NCBI RefSeq assembly: GCF_028389875.1
Contig: NC_084676.1
Location: 8,184,001-8,248,000, forward strand
Direction of reading: 5' to 3'
Length of the DNA: 64,000 nt
Origin: Rhea pennata
Taxonomy: Eukaryota > Chordata > Aves > Rheiformes > Rheidae
This document shows positions 50,616 through 64,000 of this stretch, piece by piece. The notes below the pieces were generated by a model. It did no database searches and was not told where the DNA came from. It saw only the letters and a list, made by a program, of their open reading frames with translations. Position numbers and translations under genes: made by a program. Every line of letters starts with the position of its first letter. Within the stretch, counting starts at the first letter, position 1.

Positions 50616-53600
50616 CCCATTTTAAACGTTCCCCGAGTACCGTTTTACTGTTCTATGTGCTTGTCCTAAACACAGGGTAAAATGAGGACAGCTTTGAAAA
50701 GGAGAATCTCTCCTTGAACTCTTCCTTTGCACCACATATGAAAAGAGAACTCTTCCATGAGTTCAAGTCTGCTAAGGCTAGCCCCTTCTATGCTGAGTGG
50801 GAGGGAAGATAGAGGGAGCAGTATCATGATGCTTAGGATTAACATGGCAAAATCCTCAGAAGATTTTTTGTAATTATCTTAAGTGTGCATGAGATGCGAA
50901 CTTCAACCTGCTTACATAATCAAAGCCCAGGTGTCTGCATTAACTGCTTATCTCTACAACAACATTGTTGTTGTTCCGCTTTGTATATATAGGAAAAATA
51001 AACTCTAAAGGCTGACTTATGTGCTCACACAGTAAGTGGGTATCCAGATCATCTCCGAGGAAATTTTACCATAGCTCTTAGCAGAACTGTTATTTCAGTT
51101 TTGGGATGAATGTTAAGATTTCTCAGAAAGGTCAGTGCTTTATCCTTAAATCCTTTTTAAAGGACAAGGTCATGCAAAAAAATTGAACCTAGTGATTCTT
51201 TCTTACAATTCAGAGCTCTTGTGCAGAGCTCACTGCTTACATTATTATGGGCAGGCACCCTGTATGTTTGTTCACTTAATAGTAGCTTTAAAATACACAG
51301 TTATGGAGAAGCACAGTGCCATCTTGCAGCTTGGTAGTTCTTTTCACCATTACTAAAAGCAGCAGCCAGTAACTAAGTAATAGTGATGTAGAGTTATTAA
51401 TAAAAATTTCACATTATTAAAATTATCTGTAGAAACCAAGGTCAGTCCACAAGTATCCATAACTAGATAATAACACTGAATCATTAATAAGTTCTGCTGT
51501 TTAATACTAGACTATTCTAATCAGATTCCCTTTTCCATATTTTGCCAGATTTAACTTCTGCCCGGCAGCTTTGTGCGACTGCACTGGTTTAGGATCACTG
51601 TACCAGTAGTGAGAAGGTACTGGGCAATGAGATGGATATGCTGATGATATGCACAGCTCCTTACACAAGCTGCAGTGTCCTTCGTGAGGAGCATTCTTCC
51701 GAGAGCTAAATGGCTTCATGGAAAGGTAGGAAACTCTAGAACATTTTGGAAGAAAGCTGTTATTTTAATTAAAGCAAGTTTAAGTTTTGAGAATTCTTTT
51801 CAGTCCTACTGTCAGATATATTTGGGGCTGGGTTTGTTTCTTTGCACACAAGTGATAGGGTACGAGGTCAACTACAGCTGGAAGGAAGAACTGCCCTACC
51901 TTTTCTTCAAAGTGAATGCTCCAAAGGATAGAAAAGGCTTCCAATCTCTAAAATGTTATTTTTTAAAACATAGACTAATATGCTAGAACAAGATAACTCT
52001 TTAAATAGAGGAAGTTCTGATCAACTATGTCAGATTGTACAGAGTAATTTGAAACAAATCTCTTCATGCACATTAAGAGTTTGCAAGGTGGCCTCTTACA
52101 CGTAGTTTTGCTTTTTACGCTACTGACCTTGGATAAATTTGTACTTGGAGCTAACACCACTGCAGATTTTCCCCTCCTACAAGAAAACTGTCTGTTACTT
52201 GCCACCCAAATGTTTCATGGCACCCACAGGGGAGCAGGGCAGACGGTCACACTCCTTGCTGCCCAGTCACCTCTGTAGCAAAGTCTAACTTATGATGCCT
52301 ACGCAGTTAATTTAAAAGTAAACAAGGTATTCTGTCAAATCAAAATTAGAGACATATTTGATATGCTTTGTATTTTTTAATATATATATATCTATTTTTT
52401 TGCTGTGGTATTTCTGCAAAATAATCTGTAGAAATAAATGAAGAAATACACTCTAACAGCTGAAAGACTGTTTCTTAAGCTGCAGTTGTAGTTTCATTCT
52501 GTGAATGCTTTTATTCTGCGGAGCTGGTATTTCTTCCATATCCCAAGGGTTTGAGCTGAAGAACAAATGTTTTGTTATTGATTCAGACTTCATAAATATA
52601 AGATATAGTAAACTTCTTTCTCTTAGTTGTCAAGATCCCATACCAAGGTGAGCTCATGCTTATCTAGTCTGTATTCATGATTTTCTGACGTTGAGAGTCT
52701 CCCAAGACCCCCCCAGGGTATGTTCTGCTAACGTATAACTTTCAAAAGGGTTGCTGCAACCCCCCGAGAAACTGGCAAAGCTGCTGGAATCAGGGAAAGC
52801 AGCCAAAAAGTGCTCGTGGAGTGTTACTTGGGGTTTGAATGAATTTATTACAGCTGTATCTGTTATGTTTGCTTTGTGGAAATACGGAAGGAGCTTGAGC
52901 AGCCGTGGAAGGCACGCCTCAGACGCTTGACGCCGGCAGCGGTGCCCTTGCCCGGGGAGGGTAAGGCTCTGGAGAGGCTTAGGCCACAGCTGCATGTTTC
53001 CAGGGCCTGCAGACCTTGCACATAAGGGCACGCTCTGGGCTTTTGCAATTCCATGTAGAGGGAAGGAGGCCTTACAAGGGCTGGCATCAGCTCTGCTGAA
53101 AACAAGTAAGGTGAAGGCAAGCTTAAAGCTAGCAGTATGTTTGTCAGCTTATTATTATTATGCCTAATATTAAGTCCATTTACTATAGAAGTTCACCTGG
53201 TGTTTCCTTAAAAGTAATAGTTTTTGGAGTGCAATAATTTTTCTGAAGTGAAGTGGAATCACAGAAATGAGGACACTGTGAGGACAGCGATTTGTGGGAC
53301 AGAACCGTTATACAGGCAAGAAAGATCAAGAGCTGCTAGATCAGCAAGAAATCTATCAAATTCATGTGAGTGTTCGGAGGGAGTGGTAAAAGAACTGGAA
53401 GCAGCAGAATGAAAATGTCTTTTGCTATAAGAAATCTCATAAAACAGCGGATTAAAGAGTGCTGGTATAAGCAGAACAAGAATCTGAGAACCGGAAAGAG
53501 CTGTGAAATCCGGATAGATCTATGAGATTATGGAGAGGGAAAAGCTATCTGAATTTACTAAACTAGTAGCCTTTCACTTCTAGGCTTTAAGAGAAACACT

Positions 53601-56089
53601 GAAATTAATTCTGAGAATTTATGGGACCTTGTGGATTTTCCTATTCATATAAATGTGATTTTTTGACTTTTTTTTCTGACATCTTGATTTCAGTTGTGCA
53701 GTAGGCTGAATTTACAATTTTTTTTTTTAACACTATAAAGCACTCAGGTATGTTAAATCCCATTTAATGGGTCTATTTTAATTTTTAGCAGCCAGTTTAT
53801 AGCCTTAGCTACTATTTTTATAGATGTCTTTTAAACATATCAGCTGGATAGATGTACCTATGTTTTTGTGTATAGTTTTAGGAAGGAGATGAGAAGTCAC
53901 TTTTTTCTGTGGGTATATTAAGGTTAAGCTTTCCCTCGTTTCTCATAGCAAGATGAGTGAGTCTATAGCTGGGCTTAAAGAATATATCTGAAAATTCTAA
54001 AGAAAAATAGAGTGATGGCAAGAAAAATTAAATCTCATCAAATACAGAGTTCAATATGGTAATATTACAAAGCATACATCTGGTTGAAAGATCAATATTT
54101 TTAGTGTCTTTCATACTAGTGGAATTAAAGCTATATTAATTTTTCTTCATTTCTTATTCTCCCCTTTCTCATTTTGTTAATGGATATGAATTTTATGTAA
54201 GTGCAAATGAGAAAATCTAATCAAATGTTATCATATTGTGCCTTTTTTCCCCATGACAAAAGCAAACTTTTTTTAAACATATTTCTCTGGAATAATTCAA
54301 CATTCTGAAATGAATTATTCAAACAGGTTGATTCGTAAGCAAAGCTTTTAGTTCTTGTCTGGTATTGCAGATCTTGTAAAGGTCATGAACTTTCTCTTAG
54401 GTATTTTTCACTGTAAATCTTGACTTTAAAAGAAAAAAGCATGGTAATATGTAACTAGGAAATCCAGATCTTTTCATCTACAGGATTATTCTAAATAAGG
54501 AAGGAACATGCATTGGCTTTTCATTTTTATAAATGGAACAATAGTTCTATCATGAGTATAATGAACTGATTTACCTATGAAGTTTTTCATAAGATTTAAT
54601 TAAATTCTCTTTGCAAAGCAACTGAAATTTTGTACGAAAGACAACACTTGCATTTTAAAATATCACTTTTTCCCCTGAGCTTTAATTAAGTTTCATCTAG
54701 ATGGATCCTTTCTATTTGCATTTTTCCTCCTGTGTTCATACTTACATTTGGATTCTGCCTCCTGTCCCTTAGCCTGTTTTATAATAGACTTTAACCTTCT
54801 GCCTGCAGAGGACCATGAATAGGCTTTATCTTTCACTAGGTCCTTACTTAATCATTTCTAAACAATGTTTAGACTCTACCACAGTGTCACAGAACTCTAG
54901 TTCTCCATCTGTGCAGGTGAAGCCTAAATGCTACCCATGCTCTAGTCACATCAGAAGAGAGTTGTGGTTGTCATTATTTCTCCCTTGACAATTACTGTTT
55001 CTTTATTGATCGTATTGCCTCTCAAATCCTCTTTAGTCTGTTGCTCTGGGCTGCCTCTTTAGTCCCTTTAGTCCCAGTACAGAAGTTCGTTTCTCTCAGT
55101 TCTCTACAGACTGATAAAGCAGTTTAGCTCAGTATTGACTTCACCTTTTGTCATCATCACATCTTATTTTTATTCCCCGTCTACCAGTTTCTCCTACGAA
55201 GACCTTCTTATTCACCCTGCCTTTTTTCTGTTCTGTGAGAAACACTTTGAACCTAAAAAAGTCCTAGCTTATCCTCTTTCAAATCTCATTTTACAGCTCA
55301 TCTCTCCCACGATCCTACAAAACATAGGAGACAATCTAAAACTAGTTTTTTTGCTTTTCTTCTGTTGTTTCCATTCAAGCTATAGTTCCATGTATGGTTA
55401 AGCTATATACTAAAATTTGTTCAGTTAACAAAGCATGCTTGGTCTGTTTCTTACAATATTCAACTGCTTGAGTATTTTATAACTATTTTTCCTTTTTATA
55501 TCCATGTTTCTAAACTGAACAGCTTTGGGGGCACAGAAGGGAGGAGATCTTTGCTGTATTCATAAAGTCTAGTAGGGCTCCATTCACAATGAAGGGGTTT
55601 GGTATCTCCTATATCTCAAATATTAGCTGTGCCATTATAGCTGATATACATAGTATGTTTGACCAGTACAGTCATGTTAGAGAGATAGATACTGAACCTA
55701 TATAGCTTCTGTTGAAAAGGTAAATCGTACAAGAGTCAAGGTGAAAAATATTTTCCATCTTATGCAAAAATATGCAGAATGTTGAAGTATGACCTTGAAC
55801 AGCACAACTGAGCCTTTGCGGCAGCTGCCTTTATGCTGCTATGGAAAAAGAGAATAATGGAAAACTAAACTAAAGCTGTGATTTAAGGTAGAACTAGAAC
55901 TGAAGTTTAGGAGCGATGCTGATCTTGAGAAAACACTTCGGTATGTATTTGTCTCTAAGTGAGCATTTTACTTCTTTTTTTGGAGTAGAGAGTTATAAGA
56001 GAATTAGCACAAAACTTGCCTCTCAGAGCTTTGATATCCTTTGCACCCTTGGATCCAGGAGAACCTCACGGGGGCTGGCAGAACTCCAG

Positions 56090-56165
56090 AGGAGGCTACA
56101 GAAGCCCCCCAGGGGACGCAGCCTGGGAGGAGGCTCTAGAAGCCCCCCGGGGTACACAGCCTCCC
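56090..56165. repeat. 38-bp GC-rich tandem duplication
   Basis: Copies at 56090-56127 and 56128-56165 both begin AGGAGGCT and share AGAAGCCCCCC and an ACGCAGCCT/ACACAGCCT end. Several substitutions separate them, so it is older than the 24.8-kb duplication. It sits in a locally GC-rich island within AT-rich DNA. Confidence 0.9.
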
Positions 56166-56935
56166 TGCAGCTCTTGCATGGGCTCTAGCTGCAGCTGCGA
56201 TTTCTACAGCTTCCTTCTGTCCCTTCCTTAGGGGCACGGGGAAGAAGCGAGGCCAGCCCAGATGTCATATGCCAGAAAAAAGTGTTTGTAATGGAGCTGG
56301 GTCTTTACAGAGAAGTAGAAAACGAATTTATCTGACAATGTGTGCAAATCAGGTGGAAATACAGAATCACAGACGTGTGGGTGGGTGAGTGGGTTCAGAA
56401 AAAGGCCCCTTGCTCTGCTGTGTGTGTGTGTGATCTGTCGTGGGAAATGAACCTTTAGGAGGCTTTAGTATGAGCCTTTTTGTATTGTACAGAGGTTAAA
56501 ATCATTCAAAACTGACCCGTTAAAATACATTGTCTTGTGTCAGTGCCTAACATTGGTAATAGGAGAACATACAGTTAAGTCACATTGTCTCTCTGAATTC
56601 CATCTCTTTATTTATGAAATGGAAATTAAGGTTTGTAAATATTTTGAGGGCATACTCTGTTGATACGTATATTTGACATAATCCTTGAGACAACAGTACC
56701 TTGCCTCATCAGGGCATATACATACTCCTAGAGCACAAACAGCAAGAAGAGAATCGTGCTGTTACCGTACACGTGACTGAACTCTTAATGGCCCCCGACC
56801 ACCCACGGACGTGTCCCTGCGCGGTAGTAGCAGTCTGTGGTATGGCAAACTGGAAAATGTTTTGGCACCTCCACTGAGCCAGGAGGAAACTTGTTCCCTA
56901 GAATTCAGCTGGGGGTGCTTAATAATGCATATATT

Positions 56936-56959
56936 TTATATATACGTACGTATATATAA
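56936..56959. repeat. Perfect 24-bp AT-rich palindrome
   Basis: The left half TTATATATACGT is followed directly by its reverse complement. The centre is ACGTACGT-like and more TA-rich sequence flanks it. Confidence 0.95.
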
Positions 56960-58254
56960 TTATATATTTTAACATGTGCAGGACTATGTCACTCTATATA
57001 TACATATGTTTCTCAACAGTTTTCTTTTGAGAGCAAAATAGCCCTCATCATACCTAAATGCTATTTCAGTTGCTACTTTGTTTGCTTTGATGGCAGCCAG
57101 AGTTTTCGGTACAAAGGGTATCTTTTGATTGTATACTGAGTAGCTAGCATAGTTCCTGTTCAGAGGAACACTTTACTTCTTGCACAGTCAGCAGCAGACT
57201 GTGCTTTGCTATTGCTCCCTCAACGGAATTACATGTTTCTCCATGAACCTTCTTTTGAATCTAGTCAGTCTTCCACAGGGTTAAGTGACAAATCAACTAA
57301 ACAAGACTGGCAGGATCCTAAGTGTTGGGCCATGACTGATGAAGGGCTTATTTCCTTTTCTTGGTGTCCTGATAGGTAGTGAGGAAAGGACACTCAGTCT
57401 TTAACTGCTGGTTTGGTATGCTCTCCTGTTTTGTGTGCTTTGTGTTGTTGATGAGGCATGTATTAATCTTTAACTAAATTCATGGATGCTATTCCGTGTT
57501 GGAGGAAGATCGGCTTTCCCAGCTGAGCGATATGATCTCATATTCCTAATAATTTCTCCTCATTATTGCATCTTATTCTTCAGTGCCACAGGCTCTGTAT
57601 AGGCATGAGCAATCTGATGGTTGAACTTGGGAAAAATACTTTGAACAACTAAATCCTGGACTTCATAGACCTTGACAGAAAAAATCTAGATATGTTGACT
57701 GAAATACACTCAGCCTGAGGGATTCAAAGGCCTGATTTAGGCAGGAGCTCATAATGATCTGTATAAAACTTCTTTGGTAACATGGGAAAGTTCCAGGTGA
57801 AAATAGAAATCTTAAATGTATAGCATCAGCCACTCTCATTAACTGGAAGGAACTAATAGAAAGCTGTTAAATCACTGACTAATTGCAAAAGGTGATTATT
57901 CAATGGTCTGTCTGGCACCGGCTGAAACCCATTTTTTTTTTGTGAAAGGGGATTAACAGGATTCAGGGAGTGGAGACACTTGGTATTTTAAGTAGAGAAG
58001 CAAGAGTAATCTCTTTTTAACAAGATGCTTCCAATTCAGCAATGTTTTGAAGAATAGAGTAATCTGCAAGATGGTTTTAAAGATTTAGACCCCAACTGTG
58101 AAGGTTATGTGAGTGAGCCATTTGACTACAAAATGAGACAATGCAGAGGGTTATGATGATGATAATCACTTAGGCAGCTGATGAATCAACTTCTTAGAGA
58201 TGGGTCTAGTCCTTTTAAAGCATGCTTTTAATAAACTAACCACAAGAAGACTGT

Positions 58255-59962
58255 AGAATTGAGTGCAGCAGTTTTATTGGAAAAAGTCCACAGGTGTGTG
58301 CAATTCCTTTATTAAAAGGTTGTCAAATACATTGGACAAGAGCAATTGAAGATCAAGAGTTATACCTTTTTCTATACATTGTTATTTCCAAAACTATACA
58401 AACATTGGAAAACCTCCCTTTTCCTCCATTTTAGCTATTAATAATTCTATAATGATAAGTTACGTATCTCCCATTGCAATCCGCAAGCCCACTTTTCTGA
58501 AGGTGGCATTTTGTCTTTGAAAAAAAAAAGTCAGTAATATTTACATGTGCTTAAGGTTGCATAATTGAGCGTCATATAGGTTCTGAAAACCAGTGGATAA
58601 ATGGATTTCAAGATTCACCCAGACGGGCTGAAGGTTTTAAATACACACAAACTGCATACATATGATTTAATAGCCACGATGCCCTCTGTTCCCCTTTGTT
58701 TTTGAGGTTATCTATAAACTGTGCTAGCCATGATAAGGGTTTGTTTTAGTAAAGGTACTCACAGAGTGAAAAGCGGCACTGACAACGACTATTGCTGATC
58801 AAGGAAATGAATGGGCACTGAATTGCACATGTATACATGACAAAAGTTTAACGTTTCAAAACAAACTTGAAGTTTATATATAAAAATCATGTCTAGAAGA
58901 AAAGCTATTTCTTGGACTGGGTTAAAGAAAAAGAAAAATCGCTTGTGTGAGAAAATTAGTAAAGCTCAACTTGGGAAAAGAAGAAGAGAAGCACATAGAT
59001 TAAATTTAGTAGCTGATCTTGCAATGCATAATTATTGGAAATTCAGTTGAAATATAGGAACATTATCAATGGAAAATGAAGGCTACAACAGCAGCAGACA
59101 CATACAGTATACTTTATAAACTATTATATTGGCCATACAAATTTGTCTACATGTTATTTATTTGAATCCTTAAGGCTTCTCTAATGTCTTACATGAAAGT
59201 GCTGTCTGCTTAGATCTTCCATGCATGAGGGAAGGGGGTATATTTTTAAGGAAAAAAAATATGATTTTTATCCACATTTCAATTACAATAGCACATCCAG
59301 AGACACAAAATAAAAGACAATACTTTATGGTACCTTTGTTTCATTTATTTTGGCCCCCAAAAGATGCATGCACTAGACTTTATGTACTATAAGGTACTGA
59401 AATATTTACAGCATTGTACATGTGCTCTTAAAGGGATGGCAAAGGGAAAGGTCTATTTTTGTCTGGGTGGGAGTAGAAGTTATTTTCCTAGCTTAATATC
59501 TGTTCAAAGTGAGAGATGACTCTTCCAAAAAGAAAAGCCCACAGAGAATAAAGCTATAGCATAATTATAGCCAATGTTAACAAACTGTACAGTACTTTAC
59601 CTGGGAATTCTAGTCTCAGTCGCTCATGTTTGAAATGGCAGTACCAACTGCGAAGTAATGTCGCCATGCTCCCCTTGCGTGTCTGCTCTGCTTGTCTCTA
59701 TTCCAACAGGTATAGCTGTATATAACCTGTTTCTATGACCTTTATTTCAAATTATTTTAACAAGTTGAATGGACATTTAATTCACAATAACCTGATGGCA
59801 ATTTTTGGACAAATGGTGTGATCAATATTTACCAGGTTATGGCACTAAAGAATTCAGACCACTATAAAGCGCATCATAAATACTTCAAGTGGACTTAGAA
59901 AGGAAACCATCTCTCTAAGAAATTCAGTGAGTAAGGCTCATATCACTGATCTCATTCTGCTT
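58255..59962 (-). other. GABRG2: GABRG2 3' untranslated region (extent inferred)
   Basis: The minus strand downstream of the GABRG2 stop has no coding exon and is taken as 3' UTR. The distal end is inferred from an AATAAA at 58273-58278 on the minus strand. Beyond it, around 58230-58246, lies a GT-rich stretch (CTTGTGGTTAGTTT), the usual downstream element. Other AATAAA hexamers on the minus strand are at 59741-59746, 59344-59349, 59157-59162 and 58308-58313, so shorter 3' ends are possible. A length near 1.7 kb is plausible for this gene. Two TGTAAATA motifs (Pumilio-type) are at 58538-58545 and 59403-59410. The exact cleavage site cannot be fixed without cDNA. Confidence 0.7.
58273..58278 (-). 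promoter_or_regulatory. GABRG2: Candidate distal poly(A) signal of GABRG2
   Basis: Canonical AATAAA on the minus strand. A GT-rich element lies 27-45 nt further downstream, and a second AATAAA sits about 35 nt upstream at 58308-58313. I see no comparable hexamer pair with a GT-rich element for the next 1 kb, which is why this one is chosen as the main end. Confidence 0.55.
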
Positions 59963-60238
<276 letters not shown>

Positions 60239-60324
60239 CTAAGATGGAGTGGCAGGAAAAAGAAGAAGATGTGGGAGGGAAAGACAGCATTATTATCACC
60301 ATACCACCAGGGAAGCAGAGGCTA

Positions 60325-60356
60325 ATGGTCAACATGTGAATGATGGTTCTGCATGG
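60325..60356 (-). promoter_or_regulatory. YCAY cluster (candidate Nova splicing enhancer)
   Basis: Five YCAY tetramers occur in 32 nt on the minus strand, in order CCAT, CCAT, TCAT, TCAC and CCAT. The cluster lies 85-116 nt upstream of the terminal-exon acceptor. Nova-2 is known to promote mouse gamma-2L inclusion through a distal UCAU-rich enhancer in this same intron. Equivalence to that enhancer is an inference. Confidence 0.5.
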
Positions 60357-61018
60357 GGTACATGGAAAATTGCTGAGGAGTTCTAATGGTAATACTATCT
60401 TGAATTTATTCAAATCAGTTGCATCACACACTATAACTCTAGAGGTAAGCAGCACAAACCAATAGAAAGTTAATGACTATGGACAATTAGCTCCAATGCC
60501 AAACTAAGTAAACAGTAGAGGTTAAAGGAAACATTCAGAAATGTAACTGATGGCATTCTGAATCGCTTTTGTATTTTATATTTTGTATAGCTGCTTGATA
60601 CATGAAGGCAATTTGGGTGTTGCACACGGAAGGAACTGAAATAATCAATTGGAAATGCAGGATTTTCTTTAATATAGGACTAGTTCATGCTGAGACATGA
60701 GCAAATACTATATATAAGAAAAAAGGCAACAACTGGGTCTTCTGAATAGAAGAGTCTCTATAACCCTCCAATAGTTTGTGTGAATATATGCGGTTCACCA
60801 TCTCCTAATGTTTACCAACTAGATGGCTGCTTCAAGTTTTTTATAGTAATGTATATGTTTGGAATGAGTTGAGCCAATTAAGCATTTAAAACTCATTTGA
60901 GCACTTGATGAACACTGGGATGACAGAAAGACAGGCCTCAGAATTTCTGGCTGATAGTTATTAAGGTAAAATAACAACAATTCCATCTCATGAGTATGCA
61001 AATTTATTGACTTCCTTT

Positions 61019-61040
61019 TGTGTGTGTGTGTGTGTGTGTG
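61019..61040. repeat. (TG)11 microsatellite in a GABRG2 intron
   Basis: Eleven uninterrupted TG units on this strand, followed by TATGTATAT. In the GABRG2 transcript it reads as (CA)n, about 640 nt after the microexon. Confidence 0.95.
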
Positions 61041-61593
61041 TATGTATATTTAGAACAAAATCTCTGCATTTCTGAATGAAGATAAGATTCAGATGTATAA
61101 CATAGCTAGGTATATTTGCTAATTTGTTAAGAGTGTGCTGATCCAGTGACAGCATTAAAAATGTATACATCTTAAACCCTTTCAAAACTCTAACTCTTGC
61201 GTAAGGAATAGCATTTCTGGTGATTACACTGAATTTTGTTCAGGTCAACATCAGAATAGATTTGGTTTTGTAATTTTGAATAAAATCACAAAAGTTAAGA
61301 AGAGGCTTAGAGATGAGTTCTGAAAGGGTGTATTGCAGGTTTCTGGTGTAGCTGGTGGCATTGGATCCCATGGGCAGTTGAGAAAGAGAGAAACACAAAT
61401 GTTTTCAACATATTAAACTCTTAATTCATGTGATCCAATAATGTTGATTACTCTTGAACTTACAGAAAGTTCAAAACCATAGTGAATCAATATTTGGGCT
61501 GCTGAATCAACTCTACCAACTGTTCAGAAATACGTAGCCATTCTACTTAATTAGGAAGTTACCTTGAGTAGAATGCTTAGGTGTCTAAATTAA

Positions 61594-61608
61594 AACAACA
61601 ACAACAAC
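61594..61608. repeat. (AAC)5 short repeat
   Basis: Five AAC units on this strand, read as (GTT)5 in the GABRG2 transcript and located 74-88 nt beyond the gamma-2L donor. Confidence 0.9.
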
Positions 61609-61681
61609 ACTCTTATATAAGCTCTAATAGTTAAATTCAGCAGTCGCATGCAGTGAATTTCCATTCCAAAAAACATTATAC

Positions 61682-61705
61682 CTTGAAGGAAAACATCCGA
61701 AGAAG
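61682..61705 (-). CDS. GABRG2: GABRG2 alternative microexon, gamma-2L insert LLRMFSFK
   Basis: This 24-nt exon is too short for an ORF scan. Read on the minus strand it encodes LLRMFSFK, the insert that separates the long (gamma-2L) from the short (gamma-2S) isoform in vertebrates. It lies between the NP-ending exon and the [16 protein letters not shown] exon. Both neighbouring junctions are phase 0, so inclusion or skipping keeps the frame. The donor reads GTATAATG. The acceptor is AATGAAAG, with a purine-rich stretch directly before it, so it is weak. Its serine corresponds to the gamma-2L-specific kinase site Ser343 known in mammals. The insert lies in the M3-M4 cytoplasmic loop, which affects trafficking and modulation. 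Identification is by exact peptide match plus position; isoform use in this species is inferred. Confidence 0.96.

Positions 61706-64000
<2,295 letters not shown>

Larger units (their letters stand above)
48606..58254. other. Non-coding stretch downstream of GABRG2
   Basis: It contains the A42/T39 pair, a GC-rich patch at about 52880-53040, the 38-bp duplication and the 24-bp palindrome. Open frames are short (118 codons at most) and unrecognised. The right end lies just past the inferred GABRG2 poly(A) site. Confidence 0.75.
60239..61681 (-). other. GABRG2: GABRG2 intron between the gamma-2L and terminal exons
   Basis: This 1443-nt intron starts GTATAATG and ends TCTTAG on the minus strand. 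The last 60 nt are rich in CTTCTT and CTTTTT pyrimidine motifs. It contains a (CA)n run in the sense orientation, a GTT repeat 74-88 nt after the microexon, and the YCAY cluster. There is no sign of another coding exon. Confidence 0.9.

Noticed and set aside
1..58254. CRISPR arrays, operons or a hidden multi-gene system
   Set aside because: The introns, CR1 elements and receptor gene show vertebrate DNA. No regularly spaced repeats or clustered long frames are present.

Overview
This is vertebrate nuclear DNA, almost certainly from a bird. It is AT-rich, intron-bearing and gene-poor. Its recognisable interspersed repeats are CR1 LINE tails and one short element that joins a tRNA-Ile-like head to a CR1-like tail. 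I know that architecture from the TguSINE1 family of songbirds, so a passerine is my best guess. That rests on a single copy read by eye.

The only gene I can prove is GABRG2, the gamma-2 subunit of the GABA-A receptor, on the minus strand at the right edge. Three coding exons of its 3' end are present: the M2/M3 exon (63564-63769), the 24-nt alternative gamma-2L exon encoding LLRMFSFK (61682-61705), and the terminal exon with the rest of the M3-M4 loop, M4 and the stop codon (59963-60238). All splice sites and phases agree. The MX exon can be skipped or included without a frame change, giving gamma-2S or gamma-2L. The introns around it carry a pyrimidine tract set back from a weak acceptor, a (CA)n run, and a dense YCAY cluster just upstream of the terminal exon. 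These fit the PTB and Nova control known for this exon in mammals. A 3' UTR of about 1.7 kb follows, to a likely poly(A) signal near 58273.

Positions 1 to about 58250 look like a gene desert downstream of GABRG2. Open frames there are short and unrecognised. What stands out is one SINE (about 18118-18256), one 5'-truncated and frameshifted CR1 (about 45345-46267), two CR1 tail fragments (48539-48605, and a degraded one near 24236-24285), several local tandem duplications, long A and T runs, several perfect inverted repeats, and one isolated CpG-rich patch (27361-27720) that could be an orphan promoter.

I found no novel multi-gene system. The best-supported points of interest are the alternative microexon with its putative splicing control, and the tRNA/CR1 chimeric SINE.
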